DNA of 64,000 nt, from the NCBI GenBank assembly GCA_048013815.1, contig CM106585.1, positions 6,510,001 to 6,574,000 on the forward strand. Reading direction: 5' to 3'. The DNA is from Setoptus koraiensis. Taxonomy: Eukaryota > Arthropoda. A model generated the notes under the pieces. That model made no database searches. It was given only the letters and a program-made list of their open reading frames with translations, and had not been told where the DNA came from. Shown here piece by piece: positions 32,138 through 43,485 of this stretch; within the stretch, counting starts at the first letter, position 1; every line of letters starts with the position of its first letter. The position numbers and the translations under genes are program-made.

Positions 32138-32245
32138 TAGTGTAGCAGTGTGAATAGAATGAAATGTTTGAATCGTCGCTCGCTTGTCGCGCCGTCTACT
32201 GCTACTCACTGCATTAGTCTCCCTCTCCCTCGCTCGCAAGCATTG

Positions 32246-32288
<43 letters not shown>

Positions 32289-32294
32289 GCACAC
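31877..32294. repeat. cluster of three GT/CA microsatellites
   Basis: GT runs at 31877-31924 and 32095-32136 and a CA run at 32251-32294, all within about 420 bp in the leader region of the HSF-domain gene. The GT and CA runs are mutually inverted and could pair in a transcript. Confidence 0.85.
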
Positions 32295-32772
32295 TTGCAC
32301 ATTCTGGCAGTATCAGCAGTGCAGCAATAGAATTTTGCTGCTCGGCTAGCGCTGCCAAAGCGGCCGCTTGGGCTGCTGTTAAAGGCTAGCTAAAGGGAAG
32401 GGGGAAAGGAAACAAACGCACGCACCGAACTGTTTGTATTGCTCGTGCATTACTAGGTTCTTTGCACTACTACAATACAACAACTACACATTCAACAATT
32501 GCTACGACAAATTCTATTCGCTTGGCGTTCGTCACTCGGCACCGTCCTCCGCTTGTAGCTGATAGCTGTAACATAATCGTCGCAGATTTAACATATATTA
32601 TAATTATTCTCTTATTAGTCACCACCATTAAGTTATTATCGTCGTCCTCTAGAGGTACTTGGTGCTGACTCGGTTACAACTATTATCACCACATTACTAC
32701 TATTATTATCGCCGTCCAACCGCTCACAAAGACACAGTGAGAGAGCGAGGGAGATAGAGAGACATTTGTATC

Positions 32773-33574
32773 ATGAAGAAGCAAACGGCCTATAACTCAA
32801 CACCAACGGCAACAACCATTGATCAGCAACAACAACAACAAACGATAAACCATAATCACCCGGCTAAAACCACCATCACAAAACCCATAGATGACTATCC
32901 CATTACACCCAACACCCCGCTAGAGGGCAAGAGGCAATTGTTTCCATTGAAACTGTGGGATCTCGTCAATTTGCCAGAACCATACAATCCCGGTGTCAAA
33001 TGGTCAGACGATGGCACGAAAATAATCGTCGACAGGCAAAGCCTGCAAAATAGCTATCTCAAAAAGGATGATACAATATTCAGGACTAGAAGCGTTGACT
33101 CATTCGTCAGGCAATTGCATTTTTATGGCTTTCGCAAAACCGTTGGACCAAAAGAGTCAGACACTGTTGTTTATTATCGTCACGAATGCTTTCAACGAGA
33201 AAAACCAGATCTATTGCTCAAAATGAAGCGCCAATACAAGTCACGCAGGCCCTCTTGCACGTTACAACAACAAAACAACCATGCCATGCCAATTATGCAG
33301 CAACACCAACCACTATTACAACAACAACAACAACAACAGGGCCCGCAACAAGTACAAAATATTGTACAAAACCCAAATATTATTAAACAACCACTAAACA
33401 TCATTAAAACCGCAAGCACCATGGTGCAACCGCAAATCAACAATATCAACAATATTAACATCAACAACATCAATAACAGCAACAACATGCAAACCACAAT
33501 GCAACACGCCATGCAATCAGCCATGCAACAAGCTATGCAAACAGCCATGCAACAACAATTACAACAACAACAAC

Positions 33575-33605
<31 letters not shown>

Positions 33606-33837
33606 CGCCATCCAGACAACAACCACACAAACAAACACTATGAGAAAGGGCGATGATGAAAAACCCGATGAACCAGTGGTCATCTACACCATTACAGACA
33701 CTAGCAAAGAACCCCTAGATCCCGGTGCTGATGCCTATGCCAAGGCCCTATGGCCCGATCAACTGGTCCTTCTCAATTCTTGGCGAGGCCAATATCATTT
33801 TCTAGAGGCCCATTTTATTTATAACCCAAAGAAATGA
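32773..33837 (+). CDS. HSF-type DNA-binding domain protein
   Basis: 354 residues, intronless. The HSF winged-helix domain spans about residues 55-155 with the diagnostic pattern LFPLKLWDLVN, KWSDDGTKIIV and SFVRQLHFYGFRKT, the last being the recognition helix and wing entry. It differs from classical HSF1 in lacking the HR-A/B hydrophobic heptad region that makes trimers; instead the middle is a poly-Gln/Asn/Met tract (about 165-280) and the C-terminus is a short aromatic segment (LWPDQLVLLNSWRGQYHFLE). It is therefore an HSF-domain transcription factor of uncertain subgroup rather than HSF1 itself. The leader is long and rich in microsatellites. The chosen ATG is the first in frame after an in-frame TAG 18 bp upstream. 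Confidence 0.85.
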
Positions 33838-34328
33838 AATCTATCTCATGAGTTTATATGTTATATAATTTTGTCACTCTGACACTACATCTATCTATGA
33901 TCGGCTTCAATAATATAAATATATGCGTGTTTACTGTTAGATACAACTTAAGCATCAGGTAGGGCTGTTTGTGTGTCTAGTGTTTATTACTATTGTGTTG
34001 GTCGCTTGCTACTATTGATCTCTTCCGCCATGTTATCATATTCATGTCCATGATACATTATTAATATTACGATTATTATTAACCACTACATCGTGTTGAC
34101 CTCCATTTCCAGTTATAGTGGATGATACATATATAGGTACTTGTGTATTTGTGAATTACGGTTTATTAGGCTTTTGATAGCACTCCCTCTTGTTATCTTT
34201 GCGTTTCAAATAGTTATGTGTTAATTGGCTCAAATAAGTTTTCAACCGTTCCCCCAATTTCTCTCTCACTCGCTCACTCGATTCACTTGTCTCAGATTTG
34301 CGACAGTTTTTCTCCATCATTTGGTCGA
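33838..34328. other. 3' region of the HSF-domain gene and 3' end of the neuropeptide exons
   Basis: About 490 bp of AT-rich sequence with no supported gene. Confidence 0.45.
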
Positions 34329-34778
34329 TCAATGTCCCGCATTATCATGACCCGACTGTTCATCTCGACCCTTGACGAGCTCATATAGTAGACCGCTCAA
34401 ATCTACAACGGCTATGGGTTGGGTAGCTTCAGTCATTCTGTTGTTGCTCATTGGAATACTAGAGAGACCCCTGAAGATTGAATCATAATGACAACCCCAC
34501 GGTCCACAGTTCTGTCTGGCCATTCCATTATCTGTATTCGTGTATGGATTTCTTTTGCCCACCCTAAGGAGAAATTCAAAGATTTATCAACAAAGTATAA
34601 GAGTTTCGTTCGATTTTACGCGGACATTCTAAACTTTTCGTATGCTAACTTACCTTGGTACAAACAACGGCGTTCTAGCCACTACTGCACCACTTTTGTC
34701 TAATGTGGCCTCATTCAGGTAGGTGTATTGTTCTGCATTATTGTCTGCGGGGCTCGCTGATACTGATGGTCGAATCAT
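34329..34778 (-). CDS. two exons of a PRV-amide (CAPA/periviscerokinin-like) neuropeptide precursor
   Basis: Exons 34778-34654 and 34563-34329 are joined by a GTAAGT donor and a CTCCTTAG acceptor, phase 2. The join creates the peptide signature TPLFVPRVGKR: a C-terminal FVPRV, an amidation Gly and a dibasic cleavage site, as in arthropod CAPA/periviscerokinin peptides (PRV-amide). Downstream is NPYTNTDNGMARQNCGPWGC, with a small Cys loop of unknown role, and the TGA at 34329. As read, the first exon starts at ATG 34778 with no signal peptide, so at least one 5' exon is missing. It may belong to the same gene as the PRI-amide exons immediately upstream on the same strand (35238-36056), perhaps as alternative 3' exons, or be a separate paralogue. 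Confidence 0.5.
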
Positions 34779-35036
34779 TGATCAATTTATCAAGAGAGTT
34801 AAATAAAATGCGATATTTTTGTTATATGCGATTGTTACCGTTAACTAACTAATTAAGACACACATAGTGCAAGACGAGTGTGAAAAGTGCATAGTGCTCA
34901 TAGTGAATACCTGAACTATTGTGCTTGTGTGGTGCCGTATGTGCGAATTGATTGTGCTCGTGCCTCATTGATCTAGTGATTAAGTGTTTTTATGATTGTG
35001 ACCTCAAATGAATGGAGTTTTTTGTTGGTTTGTAAA

Positions 35037-35086
35037 TGTGTGTGGGTGTATGTGCGTGTGTGTGCGTGTGTGTGCGTGTGTGTGTT
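35037..35086. repeat. TG-rich repeat, 10-bp period
   Basis: TGTGCGTGTG repeated three times within a TG-rich run between two sets of neuropeptide exons. Confidence 0.75.
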
Positions 35087-35237
35087 TTAAGGTGATTAGA
35101 GTGACTTTGATTAAATTGAAATGGTGCATATATTGGTTGCAAAGTTTGATGCCATGCAACAAACGAACGCGGTCCTAGTGCTCGGATGACTCTCTATACC
35201 GTTGTCTACACCACAGCAAGTACACAACATGGTGCAA

Positions 35238-36056
35238 TCACCACGCTATAGTTCCGCTTAGGATATCGTCTAACACTGTGCTCGAGTCGCTCATAGATTC
35301 CGCGGGAACCTCTAATTGACCAAGGTCATTATTGCTCGACGATTCGTCTAACAATGATTGTCCATTCATGTTCTTTTTGTCATTGGTGTTTCCGGTCATA
35401 ATTGGGTGAGAATCTGGGAAACTAAACATTGGTACGCTGTTGAAATTGATGCGATGCGGCAAATGATCTAACACTGCTCCGCTTCGGCGACCAATTCGCG
35501 GTTGCGGCATCAATCCCATAGGTCCCGACGCTCTGCGACCTATGCGCGCCTGTGGCAACAAACCGCTTCGTGGCGCCAAAACTCGTCTACTATTGCCAGC
35601 GTAAAAAACTATTGATGATAGTGGCGAAAATAAAGAATTTTGTGCTTGACCTGTGCCACTTGTTAGATAACTGGCGGTCTGAATGGGCGACCTACCAATT
35701 CTAGGCTGCGCCAATAGATACTGGCGTTTGTCTTGTGATTGTTGCTGCTGTTGCTGCTGATTCGCACCGTTGGGATCAAGCAGGCCCTGGTCTTGATCGC
35801 AGAGGATGCCCGGGCAACTTGAACCTTATCGTAGGAATTAAATGAATGATATAAATTATACAACGCGTGTGCAGCGGAAATAAGTAGAAATGAGGCTTGT
35901 GTTTTGGTGATATTTGTGAATAAGTGATAAGGATATTTCAAGTGCTCTTATACTACCAACTGGACTGTTAAGTTACTCTCTCGCTCTTCTTTGTCACTTA
36001 CCAGCTAGGACAGCTACAACCACTATACAGATTATACTACTGTAACAATTATTCAT
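35238..36056 (-). CDS. PRI-amide neuropeptide precursor (CAPA-like)
   Basis: Two exons, 36056-36002 and 35824-35238 (donor GTAAGT, acceptor GATAAG, phase 1), give 213 residues. Exon 1 is a signal peptide (MNNCYSSIICIVVVAVLAG). Exon 2 begins SSCPGILCDQDQGLLDPNG, then a Gln run, then three candidate amidated peptides flanked by basic sites: KR-QYLLAQPRI-GR, SGLLPQARI-GRR and MGLMPQPRI-GRR. C-terminal PRI-amide with an upstream aliphatic stretch places them in the PRX-amide superfamily (CAPA/periviscerokinin, pyrokinin). Such hormones act through GPCRs on excretory and visceral tissue in arthropods. The C-terminal 80 residues are acidic spacer. Sharing of strand and neighbourhood with the FVPRV-amide exons at 34.3-34.8 kb supports a CAPA locus. 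A TATA-like box lies about 325 bp upstream of the start codon. Confidence 0.7.
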
Positions 36057-37739
36057 CGTGTGTTTTTTGTTCTCAAATGATGCACTGATTGTTCTGATTG
36101 TTAGCTGGTTCGATTGCGTTGATTTGCTACTGGCAGTAGATTTATGCTAACTTGATTGAGAGAAACAAAAATAATAATCTTGAATAGATGCTCTCTGACT
36201 ATAATCTGAATGTTATGCTGTGTTCACCGACTCCGGAGGCAATGGTTGTTGGTGGCGGAGCTATCTTGCGGGGACTAAAGATGTTTGACTTTAACAGGAT
36301 CGCTGTCGCTGACAACTCTTTGTCCCTGGTAGCACTTTCATCTCAACCTGAATCCCCCCAGACACGCGAAGCTGAATCCCTTTATACGCTCTACAACTCT
36401 TGAAAGTTAACTCTTGCATCACGTGGAGCCCACTGTTTTAATATACAGTTAACACCCTCCTACGCGAACAACATTAGTCTATAGCGACACACCACGGGCT
36501 ACTGCCACTATTACTACCTGGCCCACAACTAATGTCAGTGGCTAGCTAAAGCTATCACGTAATTGTGTAATTGTAAGCATCTAGCGGCCTTAATCTTTCT
36601 GACACAAGGTCTTGACAACACACTAATGCTGGCTCAAGTTTATCGATGTTTTATATGGCGGTCATTTGCTCTAACGCTGTATCTAGTGATGAGTTTAGAT
36701 GCGCAAACGCATTGCGTCACCCCACTATAAAACATGGCAGTTGATCGATCTCATATTGTGTCTTACGCAATGCTTTCAGAATAAAACCCAGACAATTAAA
36801 CGACAAACGAGATAAATTTCCGGCGAAATTCAATAAAGTGGCCATCACCTAGATTTAAGTACATGTATCCTGTCAAACTTTACCTCGTTTGACCATCTGC
36901 TTGGCATTCTTTATGAATGTCGCAGTAACTGGATCCCCATCTGCTAAGCAAAGCCGATCGAACCAAGTTCAATCTACCACATGCTGATTATTATATTGGT
37001 ATGAAACCAATATAAAAAAAAGATCACGGGAAAAATTGCCCTTAAGCCGTTTCTTAGTGGTCAATAGTAGCTGGTTTAGTGTTTTAGTCGAGAATAGTAA
37101 TGAGCAGTGGACAACAACGAATGTTGGAGTTAATATTGCATCAGATGCCTCGAGCTATTTAGCCTCGTCGGGTCTGCGTATGATACCAATCAGTATAATA
37201 TAGCAATATAGCGCAAATTGTTATAATAGCGCATCAGATTGGTGAAAATAATATCGTTTATATTCCACAAGCTCGAGCATAACGACTAAGCTGCTAGGCT
37301 TTGTCGGGAAAGCTCTAGAGTAGAATGTGTTGAATAATTCGCTCGCAACCCCAGAACTAAAAAGACTCAGAACGAAACATCACGGCGATAGAACGGTCAC
37401 CGAACTTCACAATTGGTGAGGTATGGATCAAAGTATTGGCCGGAAGAACAGGTGCACGATTAGCCTAGTTACTCAATTGCTTTTGCTCCATTTGATGATT
37501 TTGAGAACCATGACACTAAATTCTGTCGTGGACAACAAATAATCGAGAGTAAGAATGAGTGATGCATTAGTTTCGCTATTCTCTGCTCTCGGAAATCTCT
37601 GAAAGACTTCAGAGATCGCCGATCAAGGTGTTTTTGTACTGTGAGATTTCGCGAGTTTTCCATTAGGAGTTTTTGAATGCACAAACAATCTCTTCATAGG
37701 TCAAAGGACGAGAGGGATTCGTCATTGTCTCAGTTGATT
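36057..37739. other. 1.7 kb intergenic upstream of the neuropeptide gene
   Basis: Leader and promoter of the PRI-amide gene at the left; further right only short frames. A perfect 9-bp hairpin (TATATTGGT, 5-nt loop) lies at 36992-37014 beside an A run; no function assigned. No supported gene. Confidence 0.4.
36381..36386 (-). promoter_or_regulatory. TATA-like box upstream of the PRI-amide gene
   Basis: TATAAAGG on the minus strand, with no gene between it and the neuropeptide start codon at 36056. Plausible TATA box for a tissue-specific peptide gene; start site not shown. Confidence 0.3.
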
Positions 37740-38042
37740 TGCTGCCTCATAACGCTGGTAGCGCCCTTCACATTGTACACACAATATTTTGAGAATTTGA
37801 TGCTGTCGAGTGTCAGGGTAAGTATTCTTATCCGGACGATTGGCTCTACTGAACTCGTACCTATATTTTTGAATGCAGAGAGGTATGAATATTGAGTGTG
37901 GATTCCTTTGTTGCGATCTCTTGATAAACTCAACGCAATGTGTGAGGCATTATTGAGCTTCATCATCGGAGCCTGACATCAATTTCATGGTTAGAACATC
38001 GACTTTTGGGCGTTATTGTTGACGAGTAACATGCTGGATGAG
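37740..38042 (-). pseudogene. decayed fragment of AGK exon 2
   Basis: Matches the start of AGK exon 2 (about 53900-54183) in the same orientation and order, for example GGGCGTTATTGTTGAC, AAGAGGTATGAAT-like GAGAGGTATGAAT and CTCTTGATAAACTC, but with indels and stops, and without the rest of the gene. Part of a segmental duplication whose source is the AGK-ABCF1 interval. Confidence 0.8.
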
Positions 38043-39143
<1,101 letters not shown>

Positions 39144-39149
39144 TAAAAA

Positions 39150-39395
39150 GCACTTATGGACACTTGACATCTACGTCAGGTGAACGGCAAGTTAATCACA
39201 GTGCCAGGATAGCCAAATTTGATCAAGACAGTGGACAACATCTGACTACAGGAGGAAATCTTAATTGCAAGCCAGTTGTCATTATCAAACTATGCTCGTT
39301 TGGTTCACAACACGCTCATGCGAATCTGTGCAAAGACTACAAAGAAACAGGATTCTGTGGCTACTCCTGCATTTATCTTCATGATAGATGAGATT
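39150..39395 (+). pseudogene. mosaic of decayed ABCF1 and RNF113 zinc-finger fragments
   Basis: 39155-39320 matches the middle of ABCF1 (about 57840-58045; e.g. AGCCAGGATAGCCAAATT-like GTGCCAGGATAGCCAAATTT and CATCTGACTAC), with internal deletions. 39328-39390 then matches the CCCH finger of the adjacent RNF113-like gene (TGCAAAGACTACAAAGAAAC, CATTTATCTTCATGATAGA) but lacks the GTTTCGGTGACTC bases and stops. Both pieces are non-coding as they stand. Confidence 0.85.
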
Positions 39396-39453
39396 ACAAG
39401 CAATGAAAATATATATAATGGAATTTTGCACGGGTCCTTGGATTGTTTATACT

Positions 39454-42375
39454 TCAAGCTCTAGTTCCTCTGTAATTGTGCGACTGCTTATTGCGCTTTC
39501 TGGATATCAGTCTAGTTTCTATGTAAAACAACAAAGAGGCTATCCATAGAAATATAGAACCTATCAAAGCGGCGACAAACGACCATGAAAATCTATTGTG
39601 ATCCGGGTCCGGCATCCAATCCTCGCGATTTCCATAGATTGCAAATATGGACACGGCAGCCGTGCTACAAATGGCTATTAGTGGTATCAAGGACGAAAGT
39701 TTTCGGAAGTTGGATCAACATGACTCATTCATTATAGATAACATAACCGAATCTTGGTTGAATCGTGACTTACCAGATAGAAGGCTAGCTATAGATAGTA
39801 TTCTAAGCGCGTGATCTTCTCTGTCCACGACAAAACATTGCTGCATGGCGAGTATTCCGACGCACGTAAATAGTAATATTAGGAAGCCCAGTGTAAAAAA
39901 GATCTGAGTTGCTATGAAGAACGCTGTTTGATAATAATTATGGAGGAAAGGTTAAAAGAATCAATATTAGGAATTCAACGTATTGATTAAAAGGGAAATT
40001 CGAATGGATCGTGATCGAAGAGTTAAAGAATAGACTCCCTTAGAGAAAAGTTGTTTTGGGATAAAGCAAGCTGAGTTCGCGCATCGTTAGACTGGTGAAA
40101 CGAACCGGGCATTAAGTAACTGCGGATATATTTATATTCGTCGGCAAATATCCAACGACATCCTACGTAAAATTTTTTGTACTCGTAATCAATAGGCGAA
40201 CTGAAACTTCTGAAGCACATTCTCCAAAGCCCTAGCTTATTGAATTTTGAGCCATAGTATCTATTATCCGACACGAGCCAATAGTTAGAAAAGAAGGCCA
40301 CCAACATTAATATCATGGCTAAAGACAAGACAACAAACAGTGCTCTCCTCACTTGAGACAATTTGTTGCGTTGACCAAATTTTGCTGTTATGGCATCATT
40401 TTGTTCAGTGCTCGCAGTCAGTCTTTGTGTTACCGCTACACCATCTCTTGCTGATGTATTGGAATGTTTGCTAGAGCCACCTCTAGAGGAGCTGTCGTGA
40501 CGACTATGTTCCATGTTCAATGTCTGTCGACAGACCAATCGATGATTGGTCTATCAATTAGAGGTTAAAGTATTAGTTTTTTCTATCTTGTATTGTGATT
40601 GTGCTGTTATGTAACTTGAATTGTGCTTTAGTTCCCGTACGGTTTTGAGTAACAATTTTCTATCATGAGATAATTGAATAACTGAACGCTCGTGTATGTG
40701 TGTGTGTGTGTTTGCGTTGTTAGATCAAGCACCTTGTTGATTGGTGATGACAGCAACAATGGTGTTGAAACTAATATATGGCAGGTGCAAAATAACACGA
40801 AATAATTATGGGCGGTAGATCTATTGATCTATTTGAGTGTTGTTGTTGTTGTTTGTGAAATTACAGCTATGAATTGGCGTAAGTGAGCGTGTTGGCTGTT
40901 TGTTGTTGTTCATCCAGTAATTATTGACTTTTCACACAAACGTAAACAACATGATTGTTATTATTATTTGAATGGTATCGATAACACATCTTCGATACAG
41001 ATATACAGGCAATTGTTGCCTTCGTTACCAAGATAATGTGTATTTGTCTGTATGCGTGTGCCCCGTTCTATCTAGTTTCGTGTTTTTTATCCGTTAATTA
41101 ATACACTAATTAACAAGGTGTGTGAATGAAAAAATGGCGCAGAAACTAGGCTATCTACAGGTCGTCGTCAACAAACACATGTCATTGCCTATTAGTGGTA
41201 TCATGTTTTGTAGTTTTTATCCTTATCGCACTGAAAATTCATGCATAAATAGGCCTGCAATGTAACCTGGTGTCCATTGAGTAAAGCGTGAATAATACTA
41301 CGATGCATCATGGCAGCATAACATTACGCAATTCGTTTTCTTTGGCCAGACACAAACAAGCACACACACACACACACACACACAAACATACACACACACA
41401 GACAGACGGACCAACAGTTTTGGGAGTGGTTGTTGTTGCGGTGGTTCCAAGATCACGGGCCAATGCACCTTGAGAGGTGCAACATCGCAACAACGGCAAC
41501 AACACGAAACATGGCTTGCCATTCCTATTGCATCAACATGTGGCATTACTCTTCAGTGGTGCATTCAAATAATTAAAATTTCTATTGCATCAACAGTGCC
41601 ACTTGTTAGACACGAATGCGTTTTGTTGCTCTCCATCGGTCTGTTGGGCGTCTAATCACCGATCGCAGCAACAACAACAACAACAATTAGCAATTTTGTT
41701 GTCTATTTACAAAAAAAAAGAACACCAGGCTGACTGGTTAGATGCTGACAATGAGCGCCAACGACTATCGTGAAAATACAATTTGCAATGAATCGAGATG
41801 AAATTGAACGGTGTTCGCTTACAACAAACGACACACACAATAGAGTAAAACAAGTGCACTGCATCAGTGCGATTTGGGCGCATGTTGCCAAGGTAACAAC
41901 ATGATGATCAATCTGATTCATGGGCTCACAGCAATACGTTGCGTTGCAACGTTACGTAACGTTGCAAACGCTCTTGTTTACACTCTTAACTCAATCCATC
42001 CAGATCGAATCACTACGAATGGTTATGTCGTAGCCAGAGAGCGGTTGTGAACAGCGCAAACACATTTAAAAATTCGTCTAACTACTTACGTGGTTCGAGA
42101 AAATTCATTAAAAATGTAAAGTCTTCGTCGAATATCCATTTGCAGCCAGTGACGACGCGATCGTAACGAAAATGAATGTCCTGCAAATTAAAGAAACACG
42201 CCTCCCATAGTCCTAAGCGCTTAAATCTCTGATTTGGTATCTGCTCAGACTCGAGCCAATAGGAGGTGGCAAAGGCTATTGCCATGACAAATGTCGATAT
42301 GAATATTGATATGGTCGCATAGGTGACGCACCTGATCGACATCAGATCTGGAAAAATTTTGATGTGTTTGGCCAT
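39454..42375 (-). CDS. claudin-like tetraspan gene with two alternative first exons
   Basis: Two exons with the claudin W-GLW-C-C signature lie in tandem: 42375-42090 (SYWLESEQ, RLGLWEACF, VVTGCKWIF) and 40514-40106 (NYWLVSDN, KLGLWRMCF, FYVGCRWIF). Both stop in phase 1 just before transmembrane segment 2. Only one set of downstream exons is visible: 39923-39774 (FFIATQIFFTLGFLILLFTC, segment 2) and about 39705-39454 (segments 3-4; IPLIAICSTAAVSIFAIYG, WSFVAALIGSIFLWIASLL). The 42-kb exon has a perfect GTAAGT donor; the 40-kb one has a weaker GTTCGT. Insect claudins (megatrachea, sinuous, kune-kune) build septate junction barriers, and the segment 2 sequence most resembles those. The join into the last exon has no AG in a usable position within the about 70-bp intron, so this splice is unresolved. 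Alternative: two genes, one incomplete. Confidence 0.7.
41361..41400. repeat. CA microsatellite
   Basis: About 40 bp of CA dinucleotides with one AAACAT interruption, between the two alternative first exons of the claudin-like gene. Confidence 0.85.
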
Positions 42376-43485
42376 TGTCTTTGATTTTCATCGATGTCTA
42401 TAATTCTTCTAAATATTTATCTCAATACTCATTTGTCTGTTATTCTTGTGTGGATTGTCTATTCTTTAGATCGTCTCTCTTTGTGTGGTCAGTTGCTGTT
42501 GGGGATCGAATGGTGTCTGCGGTGAATCCATTGGATGTCCGTAGGATGGCTGTAGTGCGTGCTCGTTGCTTTTATTGATGAGTGTCTTCATTGGGCTTGT
42601 TTCACGACAGAGAATAAATTCAGTTTCTCTTAAATTTTGCAATTTTGTCCACACTTTTGTCGCAATTCCATACGAAAATCAAATGCTGTTGCAAGTGGAA
42701 AATGATAAGAGAGGGCCACTCGTTTATATCTCAGAAGCCATTGGGTGTGTATGTGTGTGCGTTAGTTTAAATTTTCTGGCCAAACAGAGAGATTGTGAAA
42801 TAGAAAAGTTCTTTAAAAAAAACTATTCCACTTACCGCTGGGTGGAGCCACAAACGAATTGCACCTGTTGTTCTTCCCATACCACTGTCAAGTTAAAAGT
42901 TGTCTGCCTAGGAATAATACACGGCCAGGCGAATGAGCAAGCCAGGCATTTGTGGTTGATATTTTCTCCGCTTTCGTCGCTACAACCACTCTTTTGCATC
43001 ATTCCGGTGTCCACTTTACCGAAACATGTCCCCATTGACCAACCGTAATCATTTTCAAACTTTTTTATTTTGTTTCAGATAGAGCGTTTTGCTAAGACGC
43101 GATCCTTTTTCGATAACTAACGCGGACCAATGTGACCTGTTCGTAGCACTTCAACTGCCTACCAACTGCAAAGTCGAAGAAGATGATAGAAGAGGATTGG
43201 CGACTGGTTGCCGCATAACTCGAGCATGGGCCCAACAAAGACAAATAAATAAACAATCCGAAGAGGGAGGGAGAGAGAAGGGGAAACTGTTCAACCAAAG
43301 GCGCCGAAGACTCCAATCAAATGCGTTTTATCGGTAATCGATACTTCTTTATTAGATCGTTTGGAGGTCGCGAACGTAGATCTTTATTAATAGATTGTAT
43401 TCAAGCAATGCCAGTCGGCCACACACAATTTGAATTCCTCGCACAATTTCGATCTGTCTCAAAGCAATCTACCTCTGTTATGCTG
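42376..43485. other. region between the claudin-like gene and the CUB gene
   Basis: About 1.1 kb. The promoter of the distal claudin first exon should lie at the left. A minus-strand Cys-rich candidate exon is listed separately. A plus-strand frame of 160 codons (42566-43048) overlaps it in antisense and has no recognisable domain. Confidence 0.35.
42836..43035 (-). CDS. candidate Cys-rich exon, unrecognised (weak)
   Basis: A minus-strand frame with seven Cys (MGTCFGKVD, KSGCSDESG, HKCLACSFAWPC) and an N-glycosylation-like NLT ends at a perfect GTAAGT donor at 42835, phase 2. A phase-compatible frame follows 180 bp downstream (42646-42466, RETEFILC onwards, acceptor ATTTAAG). A hydrophobic minus-strand frame upstream (43316-43125) could supply a signal peptide. 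The pieces suggest a small secreted protein but no family is recognised. Confidence 0.3.

Larger units (their letters stand above)
30416..32772. other. 2.4 kb repeat-rich region between MIOS and the HSF-domain gene
   Basis: Holds the MIOS promoter at the left, a 22-bp tandem repeat (31467-31642), three GT/CA microsatellites (31877-32294) and the leader of the HSF-domain gene. A candidate plus-strand first exon, ATG 30804 to a CAG|GTAACA donor at 30870, reads MPASNGITSAGTNSDKLMAL then PQ and would be in phase 0; a phase-compatible but weak acceptor lies just ahead of the HSF gene start. Not enough to call. Confidence 0.4.

Noticed and set aside
36992-37014. Hairpin plus A run as a transcription terminator or histone-type 3' end
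   Set aside because: Eukaryotic context, no adjacent gene end, and the loop and stem do not match the histone consensus.
42836-43035. ML/NPC2 (mite group 2 allergen) domain
   Set aside because: Only a short PCII-type string resembles it; the rest of the Cys pattern and the downstream exon do not fit.
42566-43048. 160-codon plus-strand frame
   Set aside because: No domain, atypical composition, crosses a GT-repeat stretch and opposes a better minus-strand candidate.
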